Source: VXPQ01 sp965232485
GTDB lineage: Bacteria; Bacteroidota; Rhodothermia; Rhodothermales; VXPQ01
Assembly (NCBI GenBank): GCA_965232485.1
Contig: OZ246975.1
Span: forward strand, 310,001-374,000
DNA length: 64,000 bases
Direction: 5' to 3'
The number at the start of each line of letters is the position of its first letter. Position 1 is the stretch's first letter. The notes beneath the pieces were generated by a model, which did no database searches, was not told the DNA's origin, and saw only the letters and a list, made by a program, of their open reading frames with translations. Below are positions 25,203 to 33,669 of this stretch, piece after piece. A program made the translations under genes and the position numbers.

Positions 25203-26209
25203 GAAAGAACATTCTGATATTCCTTCAGGTTTTCAAGCACTTTTCCGGTGCCCTGCGCCACCGCATACAATGGCTCTTCCGATTGATGCACGGGCAGTTC
25301 GATGCGGTTGCGGATCAAACTGTCGAGCCCTTTCAGCATGGCCCCTCCGCCGGTTAGCATAATGCCGCGTTCCAGAATGTCGGCGCCAAGTTCCGGCGGC
25401 GTGCGCTCAAGGCAACGCAGGATTGCGGCGACGATCAATTCGATTCGGTCGCGCAGCGCTTCCCGGATTTCTTCCGACGAAATGTTGCGCACCTTGGGGA
25501 TGCCGCTTACCAGATCGCGGCCCCGCACCGCAATTTCCAGTTCCGGATCCAACTCGGCGGCGCTCCCTACTTCGCACTTCATGCGTTCGGCGGTGCGCTG
25601 ACCGATAAGGAAATAGTGATTCCGCTTGAAATATTGCACGATGGCGTTGTCGAACTCGTTGCCGCCGATGCGTATGGATTCGTTCACCACGATTCCCGAA
25701 AGCGTAATCACCGCGATTTCCGAGGTGCCGCCCCCGATATCCACGATCATGTTGCCGATAGGCTCTCTCACATTCAGGCCGATCCCGATGGCCGCAGCGA
25801 TGGGTTCGTCGATGAGATAGACTTTGCGCGCGCCCGAGTGCTCCGCCGAATCGCGCACCGCCCGTTTTTCCACTTCGGTGATGCCGCTGGGTATGCAGAC
25901 GACCATGTTCTGGATGGACGAAAGGAATCCTGTGCGCACCTTGCGTATCAAGCCCCGGATCAGCTCTTCGGCGACTTCGAAATCGGCGATGACGCCGTCC
26001 TTGAGCGGCCGGATGGTTTCTATTTCTTTATGGGTGCGCTCATGCATTTGTTGCGCCTCGCGCCCGATGGCGACCGCTTTTCGCGTGTTTCGATTCACGG
26101 CTACGATGCTGGGCTCGTTGAGCACGACGCCTTGTTCCCTGATATAAATCAAGGTGTTCGCCGTGCCGAGGTCGATAGCGATATCCGAAGAAAAATTTAA
26201 AAAGCCCAT
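25199..26209 (-). CDS. mreB: Rod-shape-determining protein MreB
   Basis: Actin-like filament protein guiding cell-wall elongation. The 336-aa sequence has the phosphate-1 motif DIAIDLGTANTLIY, the connect region YLIDEPIAAAIGIGLNV, phosphate-2 MIVDIGGGTSEIAVI and the adenosine motif IMLTGGGAMLKGLDSLI. Its length matches the family. It follows purH by 54 bases on the same strand and is coupled to mreC by a 4-base overlap. Confidence 0.97.
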   Translation of the reverse strand: MGFLNFSSDIAIDLGTANTLIYIREQGVVLNEPSIVAVNRNTRKAVAIGREAQQMHERTHKEIETIRPLKDGVIADFEVAEELIRGLIRKVRTGFLSSIQNMVVCIPSGITEVEKRAVRDSAEHSGARKVYLIDEPIAAAIGIGLNVREPIGNMIVDIGGGTSEIAVITLSGIVVNESIRIGGNEFDNAIVQYFKRNHYFLIGQRTAERMKCEVGSAAELDPELEIAVRGRDLVSGIPKVRNISSEEIREALRDRIELIVAAILRCLERTPPELGADILERGIMLTGGGAMLKGLDSLIRNRIELPVHQSEEPLYAVAQGTGKVLENLKEYQNVLS

Positions 26210-26263
26210 GTTCTTTCCGAAAAGAAACCGCCGGTAGCCGGGATCCTTGCATGCGCAAGGCGG

Positions 26264-27871
26264 CTAATGGCGAAAATGACGTATTCCCGTATGTACCATT
26301 GCCATGCCGTTTTCGTTCGCTGCGGCGGTAACTTCGTTGTCTCGCAAGGAACCGCCCGGCTGAATGACGGCTCCTGCGCCGCTTTGCGCCGCCGTAATCA
26401 GCCCATCGGCAAACGGAAAAAAAGCATCCGATGCTATCACGGCGTTTTTGAAATCAAGTTCCGATTTTTTTCCTTTCGCTACAGCGATTTCGGCTGCATC
26501 GATGCGGCTCATTTGGCCTGCTCCGATCCCGATCGCGCGCCGATTGCGGGCATACACGATGGCGTTGCTCTTTACATGCTTGACGACCCGCCAGGCAAAA
26601 TCCAGGTCTCGCCACTCGCGCTCGTCGGGAGCGCGTTCGGTCACGACCTCAAAGCGGGTTCGCATTACTTCCGGAGGGGGAAGCGGAGCGTCGATGGTTT
26701 GCGCGAGCATATCGCCGGATATGCTGCGCAGGTCAAGCGTCGGCGTTTTGCTTGCGGCGGCGTCCAGGCGGATCAGTCGGCGATTTTTTTTCTGCTTCAG
26801 CAAGGCCGCCGCGCCCGGTTCGAATTCCGGCGCGATAATGATTTCCGTAAAAATGCTGTCGATGGCCTCTGCGGTGGCCCGGTCCAGCGCGCTGTTGACA
26901 ATCACAATTCCGCCAAACGGCGATCGCCGGTCGGCGGCGAACGCGCCGGCCCAGGCGTTTTCCAGCGTATCGGCGATCGCCACGCCGCACGGATTCGTAT
27001 GTTTCAAGATGGCGCAGGCCGGTTCGTCCACGCCGAATTCTCCAATGAGACGCAGCGCGGCGTCGAGGTCTATGAGGTTATTGAAGGACAATTCCTTGCC
27101 ATGGATTTGCGTCCAGGCATTATGGGCGTGGCCATATATTGCAGCCTTCTGGTGCGGATTTTCGCCGTAGCGAAGCGACCGTTTTTGAGGCAGGCGGATA
27201 TGCAGATTTCGAGGCAGGCCGGATGCGCCGGGATCCTCGTTCGCCGCGTTCGGCCCCGCGAACCAGTCGGCGATCGCCTGGTCGTACGTTCCGGTTCGGC
27301 GGAAGGCTTCTTGCGCAAGCATACGGCGGGTCGCCATGGTCAGGCCACCGTCCCGTTCGTCCAGTTCGGCTGTCAGGGCCTCGTACTGCGACGGCGAGGT
27401 AACCACCCCCGTAAAGAAATAATTTTTGGCGGCGGCGCGAATCATTGTCGGCCCGCCGATATCGATATTTTCCATGGCTTCGGCTTCTGTAATTTCCTCC
27501 GATATGACCTTTTCGAAGGGGTACAGATTCACTACGACGAGTTCGATAGGGGCAATGGAAAGCGTGTTCAGGGCTTCCATGTCCTCCGCGTCGTTGCGGC
27601 GGGCGAGGAGGCCGCCATGCACGGCGGGATGTAGCGTTTTGACGCGCCCGTCCAGTATTTCGGGATATCCTGTTATTTCGGACACGTCGCTCACCGGCAA
27701 CCCGGCTTCCCGCAGGGCGCGCGCCGTCCCCCCCGTGGAAATCAGTTCGATGCGGCGTTCGCGCAAGCGTTGCGCAAAGGGAACGAGGCCTGTCTTGTCG
27801 AATACGGAGAGCAGAGCCCGGCGCACGGGCAAGATATCGTCGGGGGGCGGCAGGCGCTTTGCGGAAATCAT
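26264..27871 (-). CDS. purH: Bifunctional AICAR formyltransferase / IMP cyclohydrolase
   Basis: Last two steps of IMP synthesis. The 535-aa protein has an N-terminal cyclohydrolase (MGS-like) domain with RALLSVFDKTGLVPFAQ, ISTGGTARALREAG and VKTLHPAVHGGLLARR. The C-terminal formyltransferase domain has YGENPHQKAA, ILKHTNPCGVAI and DAFFPFADGLITAAQSG. Length and domain order are standard. purN precedes it on the same strand, separated by 72 bases that contain a hairpin-element copy. Confidence 0.96.
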   Translation of the reverse strand: MISAKRLPPPDDILPVRRALLSVFDKTGLVPFAQRLRERRIELISTGGTARALREAGLPVSDVSEITGYPEILDGRVKTLHPAVHGGLLARRNDAEDMEALNTLSIAPIELVVVNLYPFEKVISEEITEAEAMENIDIGGPTMIRAAAKNYFFTGVVTSPSQYEALTAELDERDGGLTMATRRMLAQEAFRRTGTYDQAIADWFAGPNAANEDPGASGLPRNLHIRLPQKRSLRYGENPHQKAAIYGHAHNAWTQIHGKELSFNNLIDLDAALRLIGEFGVDEPACAILKHTNPCGVAIADTLENAWAGAFAADRRSPFGGIVIVNSALDRATAEAIDSIFTEIIIAPEFEPGAAALLKQKKNRRLIRLDAAASKTPTLDLRSISGDMLAQTIDAPLPPPEVMRTRFEVVTERAPDEREWRDLDFAWRVVKHVKSNAIVYARNRRAIGIGAGQMSRIDAAEIAVAKGKKSELDFKNAVIASDAFFPFADGLITAAQSGAGAVIQPGGSLRDNEVTAAANENGMAMVHTGIRHFRH

Positions 27872-27905
27872 TGAATTCGAGCAGGTCGGTGGTTTTTCGG
27901 GAATC

Positions 27906-27946
27906 GGGATATGCTGACCGAAGTGGACTTGACCGGGGTATGCTCA
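27906..27946 (-). repeat. Dispersed hairpin element, copy 3
   Basis: Plus-strand GGGATATGCTGACCGAAGTGG followed by ACTTGACCGGGGTATGCTC, read on the minus strand as the same arm-AAGTCCACTTC-arm pattern as the other copies. It fills most of the gap between purN and purH and reaches the purN stop. The arms are more diverged than in copy 5. Confidence 0.5.
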
Positions 27947-28588
27947 GTTGGTTTCCGCGGCGGCGATGCGCGCCCGGCGACCCTCGAACGTGATCCGCCC
28001 CTGCGCAAATAGCCGCAGCGCTTCGGGCAAGAGGCGATGTTCCGCGGCAAGCACGCGGTTTGCGATATCGTCCGGGCCGTCTTCGGGAAACGCCGGCACG
28101 GCTTCTTGTAATACGATGGGGCCGGTATCGTACGCTTCCTCGACGAGATGGACCGTCGCGCCCGTCCAGTGGACCCCGTATTCCACGACGGCTTCGTGTA
28201 CGCGGCGTCCGTACATGCCCGGTCCGCCAAAGGCAGGCAAGAGCGACGGATGCACATTCACGATGCGTCCCTTGAACGGTTCGATGACATGCGCCGGGAT
28301 TTTTTTCAGAAATCCGGCCAATGCAATGAAGTCGGCGCCGTACGCCCGCAATTTTTCAAGAAGAATCCGGCCGTAGTCTTCTTCCGTCGCGAAATCTCGC
28401 GGATGAAGGACCGCCGCAGGGATGTTTCGTTCGGCGGCCAGGTCGAGCGCGCCTGCGTTTCGCCGATCCGATATACAGCAAGCCACCCTGAAGTCCGGAT
28501 GCGGCTTCTCTGCATGGTCCAGTATGGCCTTGAAATTCGAGCCGCGCCCGGAAGCGAAAACGGCTACGCTGAGGCGGGGTTGCGTCAT
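27944..28588 (-). CDS. purN: Phosphoribosylglycinamide formyltransferase
   Basis: Third step of purine synthesis: formyl transfer from 10-formyl-THF to GAR. The 214-aa protein has the N-terminal VAVFASGRGSNFKAILDH substrate loop, GFLKKIPAHVIEPFKGRIVN, the catalytic histidine in NVHPSLLPAFGG and the aspartate in TVHLVEEAYDTGPIVLQ. It lies 27 bases after ldcA and upstream of purH, same strand. Confidence 0.95.
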   Translation of the reverse strand: MTQPRLSVAVFASGRGSNFKAILDHAEKPHPDFRVACCISDRRNAGALDLAAERNIPAAVLHPRDFATEEDYGRILLEKLRAYGADFIALAGFLKKIPAHVIEPFKGRIVNVHPSLLPAFGGPGMYGRRVHEAVVEYGVHWTGATVHLVEEAYDTGPIVLQEAVPAFPEDGPDDIANRVLAAEHRLLPEALRLFAQGRITFEGRRARIAAAETN

Positions 28589-28615
28589 GCGACCTGCATA
28601 TGCGCGTACATGATG

Positions 28616-29560
28616 TTACAAGGGGGAATATGCAACCGGTTCGATAAAACCCAGCTGCGCCATGCTGGAAGTTACCTGTAGCCGGGCGCGTACGCCAACG
28701 GGCAGCGAATTTTTCACTGGAAAATGACCATAGACCAGCCCGCAGGCGACAGGGAAACGGGCGTCGCCGAAATACTCGCGAAAAATTTCGTCCGGCGACG
28801 GCGCGGCGCGGTCCGAATCGTTATCCGATCGCCATTGGGTGAAGGCGCCGAGGACCAGCCCGCCCAGTTTGTCGAATATGCCTGCGAGGCGGAGTTGGGC
28901 CAGCAGGGCGTCGATGCGATAGGGGGCTTCGCCAACATCTTCGACGAACAGGATGGCCCCGTCGAGCGAAGGCAGATACGGCGTACCGATCAGCCGGACG
29001 ATCATGGACAGGTTGCCGCCCAGCAAGGGGCCTTCGGCCATGCCCTCGCGAAGCGGACAGAGACGTTCTCCGGCTGGTCCGGTCAGGCTTTCGCAGGTTT
29101 CTCCCCGGGCGATCGCCCAGAATTGCGCTTCCGAAGCGGGATCGAGGTTGGGCCAGTCGGCGGCGACCATGGGCCCCGAAATGCCCGGCAGTCCGGCATG
29201 GCGCCACAGGGCAAGGTGCAGCGCCGTGACGTCGCTGTATCCCACAAGCAGTTTCGGGTGGGCCTGCGCCGCCGCATAATCGAGGTGCGGCAACAAGCGC
29301 AGGCAGCCGTATCCGCCCCGCGCGGCAATAAGCATTTTTACGTCGTCCCGCCGCAAAAAACCATTCAACTCGTCGAGCCGCTCGGCGTCGGTTCCAGAAA
29401 GGTACCCCGTTTTCGCGAAGGCGGATCGGCCGGTTTCTACTCGATAACCTCGCCGTTCCAGTTGCACGACGCCTGCCCGAAACCGGGCCGCGCTGGCCGG
29501 TGCGCTGGCCGGCGCGACGACGCCGATCGTATCGCCCGGTTCGAGGGGAAAGGGTTTCAT
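28616..29560 (-). CDS. ldcA: LD-carboxypeptidase (peptidase S66 family)
   Basis: Removes the terminal D-Ala from tetrapeptides during peptidoglycan recycling. The 314-aa protein begins MKPFPLEPGDTIGVVAPAS. The catalytic Ser109 sits in KLLVGYSDVTALHLAL after ARGGYGCLRLLPHLD; the glutamate is in LFVEDVGEAPYRIDALL and the histidine in LVYGHFPVKNSLPVG. ATG at 29590 is an alternative start; the frame extends further upstream without family-like sequence. It appears to head the long minus-strand run purN-purH-mreB-mreC-dacB. Confidence 0.9.
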   Translation of the reverse strand: MKPFPLEPGDTIGVVAPASAPASAARFRAGVVQLERRGYRVETGRSAFAKTGYLSGTDAERLDELNGFLRRDDVKMLIAARGGYGCLRLLPHLDYAAAQAHPKLLVGYSDVTALHLALWRHAGLPGISGPMVAADWPNLDPASEAQFWAIARGETCESLTGPAGERLCPLREGMAEGPLLGGNLSMIVRLIGTPYLPSLDGAILFVEDVGEAPYRIDALLAQLRLAGIFDKLGGLVLGAFTQWRSDNDSDRAAPSPDEIFREYFGDARFPVACGLVYGHFPVKNSLPVGVRARLQVTSSMAQLGFIEPVAYSPL

Positions 29561-29912
29561 GCTGCGACGAAAAGGCTTCTGGCGAGCCATGCGGGATTCC
29601 GGCATAGCTTCAAAGCGTGAACATACGCATAAGGCGGCGTTTCTTTCCGAAAATTCGTCCTGATTTTTTGCTTCTTCATTTGTATCTTCAATCAATGCTC
29701 TCGAATTCCTGGCGAAAGCCGCAAGGTGCACTGCAACCGGACCATAGCGGCTTTCGGGAATCGTTTCTGCGTATTTACAGGTTGCTGCATCGTTTTCAGA
29801 CATTCGCGCCATGCGGATTTCCTGGTTGAACGTCGGGTTTTGCGTGCTTGCGCAAGGCGCTGCGTTGCGATTTGGAAATCTGGTCATTAACGCGCCCGCA
29901 CGGGCAATAATC
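29561..29912. other. Divergent intergenic region upstream of ldcA and the sorting-tail protein gene
   Basis: About 350 bases between oppositely oriented genes. It includes an AT-rich part around 29640-29700 that probably holds promoters. I recognise no specific operator, small RNA or terminator in it. Confidence 0.4.
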
Positions 29913-31757
29913 ATGAAGAAACGCATTTCGCCTATCGACGTATTGCGCGCGGCGCGGTCGTCGCGCTGCTTCGTACTCTGCATGCTCCTCGGCATGCTTG
30001 CGTTTTCGCCGGCGCAGACCGCAAAAGGCCAGCAACCGACGAGCAGGACGTGCGTGACCTTGACGCCTACAGCCTTGTCGTTGAGCGAAATGGACTTCGC
30101 CAAAGAGTATGAGGCCTTGCTTCGATTGACGACGCTGCCGGAGGGGGAGATTGTGTACGTGGTGCCAACCATCGCGAACGTCAACCCGAATGTCACGCTG
30201 GACATTACGCCGAAACAGGTGCAATTCTCCGCCAGCGATATCACGACCGACGGAGGGGTGGTTTTGAAGAAGTTTCGGGTGGCCGTGCGGGCGGACGACG
30301 ACGCTGTCGGCGGTTCGGTGCAGATAGCTCATGCGGTGCTGGGAACGAATTGCCTGGCGGAAGGCGAAATCGTGACGGTCACCGTTTCCGATAGCGGCGC
30401 CCCGGTCCCGGCCGTCAGCGTCAGCGCAGAGAACGTCATTCTCGCCGAGGCCGACATGATGGATAGAAACGTCCTGAATGGCGCGTATGCGATGAATCTC
30501 GCTTCGTATCCTTCGGGCGACGTATTGATCGAGGTAACGAGCAGCGATTCGCTGGCGGCGAAAGCGACAAGCGCGACGAGAAAATTGACATTTACCCAGG
30601 CAAACTGGTTCGACCCCCAGACCGTCGCCATTATTCCCGTGGACGACGACGACGGCAACGACGAAGAGGTTACGCTGAGCCACAAGGCTACCGGAGGCGG
30701 CTACGATAACGTAAGCATTGACGATGTGACCGTGCGCGTCATCGATCCCGACCCCTTCGTTCCTTCTCCGGGCGTGACGGTCTCGGCGACGGAAATAGGT
30801 CTGCATGAGGGGCAATCGCAAACATATACGATCCGGCTTGCCGCCGATCCCGGCGTGCAGGTGCGCATTCTGGTGCGATCCACGAACCATACGGCTATAC
30901 AAGCCCTTCCAACGTTTCTGACGTTTGCGCCGGGAATGGTTACGGCGACCAATAGCGCGACGCACTGGGCGGCGCCGCATACGGTTACGGTAACGGCGGT
31001 CGACGACCTCAATGCTTTTTCCGAATCGGCTACGATCAGCCATACCGGCGTGGGCGGCGGTTACGACGACATCTCCATAGCCGAAGTTAGCGTAGACGTA
31101 TGGGACGACGAAGCCCGCAGCGTGACCTTGTCGCCGCTCGTGCTGATCGTGGACGAAGGGAAAGCCGGGACCTATGCCGTCGCGCTGGGTTCGCGTCCCT
31201 TGAATACGGTGTCCGTTACGTCGACCGTCAGCGTTCCGGACAAGGTTTCCTTCACGCCGGCGTCTCTCGAATTCACGACGTTGAACTGGAATGTCCCGCA
31301 GACGATAACGCTGCAGGCGTTACGGGACGCCGATTTGAACTCCGATGTGGTGACGATTACGCACAATGCGGCGAATGGGGGATACGATGAAGTGGACCCC
31401 GCCAATCTTGTGGTAGTCATTAACGATACGGCTAGTGGCGCGGTCACGAGCGCAGAAGATGCGGAGGATACGCTGCCGACAGACTTTGCGCTGGAAAGAA
31501 ATTATCCGAACCCGTTCAACCCGTCTACGGACATCGCGTATGCTTTGCCGCGGCAAGTCTATGTGACGCTGACGGTGTACGACGTGTCGGGGCGGGAGGT
31601 GCGCCGCCTCGTCGACGCGTCGCAGTCCGCAGGGCGTTATCAGGTGCGTTGGGACGGAACGGACGCGCAAGGTTCGCCGGTGCGGAGCGGCGTGTATTTC
31701 TATCGTCTGGCGACGGAGGACTGGCGGAAAACGCAAAGCATGGTGCTGTTGAAGTAG
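29913..31757 (+). CDS. Secreted Calx-beta-like repeat protein with C-terminal sorting tail
   Basis: A 614-aa exported protein. A signal peptide (CFVLCMLLGMLAFSPAQTAKGQ) precedes about four beta-sandwich repeats. Each contains a strand like VTLSPLVLIVDEGKAGTYAVAL or VSATEIGLHEGQSQTYTIRLA, then FTPxxW-type and VTITHNAANGGYDEV-type endings, as in Calx-beta-related modules. The last ~84 residues (YPNPFNPSTDIAYALP, VYDVSGREVRRLVD, GVYFYRLATEDW, MVLLK) form a FlgD-Ig-like/type-IX-secretion sorting domain. It is probably a cell-surface or secreted adhesin-like protein. The ATG at 29913 is chosen because the signal peptide follows. Confidence 0.82.
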   Translation: MKKRISPIDVLRAARSSRCFVLCMLLGMLAFSPAQTAKGQQPTSRTCVTLTPTALSLSEMDFAKEYEALLRLTTLPEGEIVYVVPTIANVNPNVTLDITPKQVQFSASDITTDGGVVLKKFRVAVRADDDAVGGSVQIAHAVLGTNCLAEGEIVTVTVSDSGAPVPAVSVSAENVILAEADMMDRNVLNGAYAMNLASYPSGDVLIEVTSSDSLAAKATSATRKLTFTQANWFDPQTVAIIPVDDDDGNDEEVTLSHKATGGGYDNVSIDDVTVRVIDPDPFVPSPGVTVSATEIGLHEGQSQTYTIRLAADPGVQVRILVRSTNHTAIQALPTFLTFAPGMVTATNSATHWAAPHTVTVTAVDDLNAFSESATISHTGVGGGYDDISIAEVSVDVWDDEARSVTLSPLVLIVDEGKAGTYAVALGSRPLNTVSVTSTVSVPDKVSFTPASLEFTTLNWNVPQTITLQALRDADLNSDVVTITHNAANGGYDEVDPANLVVVINDTASGAVTSAEDAEDTLPTDFALERNYPNPFNPSTDIAYALPRQVYVTLTVYDVSGREVRRLVDASQSAGRYQVRWDGTDAQGSPVRSGVYFYRLATEDWRKTQSMVLLK

Positions 31758-31761
31758 TTTC

Positions 31762-31780
31762 GGATACGCTGATTAAAGCC
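31762..31780 (+). repeat. Dispersed hairpin element, copy 4 (half element)
   Basis: GGATACGCTGATTAAAGCC lies in the 25-base gap between the sorting-tail gene and the WbqC-family gene. It matches one arm and the loop start of the full element; the second arm is missing, replaced by the start of the next gene. Confidence 0.45.
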
Positions 31781-31782
31781 CC

Positions 31783-32469
31783 ATGCGTTCGCTGGTTGCT
31801 GTTCGCCCCCCTGAATATTGGCCCCGTCCGCTTTTTCTGGCATTGATGGACGCCGCTGACAGGATGGCGCTGGCGGATACGTTGCCGTATAGCAGGCAGT
31901 CCCATCAAAACCGGGCCCGTATCCGCAATCCCGAGGGAGCGCAGTGGCTGAGCGTGCCGCTTGCCGCCGGGAGGAAGGGCCGCGCGATTCGGGACGCCCG
32001 AATCGAAGGGTCGAATCGCTGGATACGCAAGCATTGGCGGGCGCTTGCGTACAATTACCGCGCGACGCCCTTTTTCGAATGGTACGAGCCGGAACTGGCT
32101 TCGTTTTTCGAACAGGAATGGGAGTGGCTTGGCGAGATAACATGCGCGTCCGTGCAAAAAATCGCCGAATTATTCGAAATCGATACGCCGCTTGTGCGGG
32201 CGTCGGAGATGGAAGGCGCCCCCGCTGCGGTGCGCGACATACGCAGGCTTGCAGGCGGCGCCTTTCTTTCGGCCCGGGATACGGAGGAGGCGGACGGGAA
32301 ACTTGTGCGCGTGGACGCCGTCATGCATTTTCGGGAACTTGTATACCGGCAAAACTTCCAAGGATTTCTCCCGGGAATGTCCGCGCTGGATATCCTGTTC
32401 AACTATGGGCCGGAAGCCTTGCCGATGATTCGCAGCAAGGCATATATTGCGGCGCGCGAAGAGGCGTAA
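31783..32469 (+). CDS. WbqC-family protein
   Basis: A 228-aa cytosolic protein of the WbqC-like family often found with surface-glycan genes. Family-like stretches are FLALMDAADRMALADTLPYSRQSHQNRARIR, WLSVPLAAGRKGRAIRDARI and the C-terminal YRQNFQGFLPGMSALDILFNYGPEAL. The biochemical role is not established. It follows the sorting-tail gene by 25 bases on the same strand. Confidence 0.8.
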   Translation: MRSLVAVRPPEYWPRPLFLALMDAADRMALADTLPYSRQSHQNRARIRNPEGAQWLSVPLAAGRKGRAIRDARIEGSNRWIRKHWRALAYNYRATPFFEWYEPELASFFEQEWEWLGEITCASVQKIAELFEIDTPLVRASEMEGAPAAVRDIRRLAGGAFLSARDTEEADGKLVRVDAVMHFRELVYRQNFQGFLPGMSALDILFNYGPEALPMIRSKAYIAAREEA

Positions 32470-32545
32470 GCAATGTATGCGGCGGGCAAGGCAGGGACGA
32501 AGCGCGCTGCATGCCGGGACCGCCCCCTCTATCCAGCTATTTTAC

Positions 32546-32583
32546 GGATGCCCTGATCTTTGCGGACTTGATCAGCGTATCCC
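32546..32583 (+). repeat. Dispersed hairpin element, copy 5 (best-paired copy)
   Basis: Arms GGATGCCCTGATC (32546-32558) and GATCAGCGTATCC (32570-32582) pair over 13 positions with one mismatch and one G-T, around the loop TTTGCGGACTT. It lies in the 135-base gap between the WbqC-family gene and the SGNH hydrolase gene. On the minus strand it reads GGATACGCTGATCAAGTCC, identical in plan to copies 1 and 6. Confidence 0.65.
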
Positions 32584-32604
32584 TTAGACGAACGATTTGC
32601 CGTC

Positions 32605-33657
32605 ATGACCGTGCGTTTTGGATTTTTTCCACAGGTTTTTCTTTCGCCTCGCTACGGGGCCGGGGTTTTCGCGGGGATTTTTGCGCTGACCGGGGCTTTT
32701 TTGTCGCCGCCGCTTTCTGCCCAGCCGCTTATGGACGGCGAGACCTGGTTCGCCGAGGGCAACCATATCGTCATCGTCGGGAGCGCTTCCGCCGAGCGCA
32801 TGCAGCGATTCGGGTATTTCGAGGCCTTGCTTACCGCGCAATACCCCGACAGCGCCTTGACGTTCAGAAACCTTGCATGGAGCGGCGACGAAGTGACGCT
32901 TCGCCCTCGCCCGCTTAATTTTGGTTCGCTGGAGGTGAACCTTGCGCATCAGCAGCCGGATGTCGTCCTGATGTTTTTCGGGACGAATGAATCGTTCGCC
33001 GGTCCCGCGGGGCTGGACGATTATCGGGAGACCCTGTACGACCTGGCGGCCAAGGTCCGGGCGCAGCGATTCAATGCCGTGGCGCCGCCTCGGGTTATGC
33101 TGATCTCTCCGACGGCGCAAGAAGAAGCGCCGGGCGTAGCGGCGGATATTGCGCAGCGGAACCGAGACCTGGCTTTGTACGTCGCCGCTATGCGGGAAGT
33201 CGCCGAGGAGTTGTCGGTAGGCTTTACGGATATGTTCACGCCGACCCGCGCCATCATGGAGGCGTCGGATCGCCCCTTGACGTTCAACGGGATGCATTTC
33301 AATGCCTACGGGAATCTGGTCATGGCCGGATTGTTGCTCCGGGGGTTTGGCGTGGCGGACCTGTCCGATGTTGCGTTGACGGAGGCTTCTGCAAGCACGT
33401 TGGAAACGCTTCCGGACGATAGCGACTTCGAACGCTTGCGGTCCATGATTATTTATAAAAACAAGCAGTTTTTTTACCGGCACCGCCCGGTTAACGGCGA
33501 ATATGTGTATGGTCGTCGCCGTCGTCCGTTCGGGGTGGTGAATTTTCCCTCGGAAATGGATGCGCTGGATGCGATCGTGGCCCGCGAAGAAGGGCAGATC
33601 CATGCATTCGCGCGCAACGTTCGTCCCCGAATTTTTCCACCTGCCGAAGGCAGATAA
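32605..33657 (+). CDS. Exported SGNH/GDSL-fold hydrolase of the planctomycete-type oxidation clusters
   Basis: A 350-aa protein with a signal peptide (VFAGIFALTGAFLSPPLSAQ). SGNH blocks are visible: block I IVIVGSASAERMQ, block II LAWSGDEV, block III MFFGTNESFAG (the Asn), and the final block FNGMHFNAYGNLVMAG. In that last block the usual Asp of DxxH is Asn. Family knowledge: such proteins often precede PVC-type haem/propeller proteins, as here, 12 bases upstream of the next gene. The substrate is unknown; it could be an esterase acting on acetylated sugars. Confidence 0.75.
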   Translation: MTVRFGFFPQVFLSPRYGAGVFAGIFALTGAFLSPPLSAQPLMDGETWFAEGNHIVIVGSASAERMQRFGYFEALLTAQYPDSALTFRNLAWSGDEVTLRPRPLNFGSLEVNLAHQQPDVVLMFFGTNESFAGPAGLDDYRETLYDLAAKVRAQRFNAVAPPRVMLISPTAQEEAPGVAADIAQRNRDLALYVAAMREVAEELSVGFTDMFTPTRAIMEASDRPLTFNGMHFNAYGNLVMAGLLLRGFGVADLSDVALTEASASTLETLPDDSDFERLRSMIIYKNKQFFYRHRPVNGEYVYGRRRRPFGVVNFPSEMDALDAIVAREEGQIHAFARNVRPRIFPPAEGR

Positions 33658-33669
33658 GAGTTTATTACG

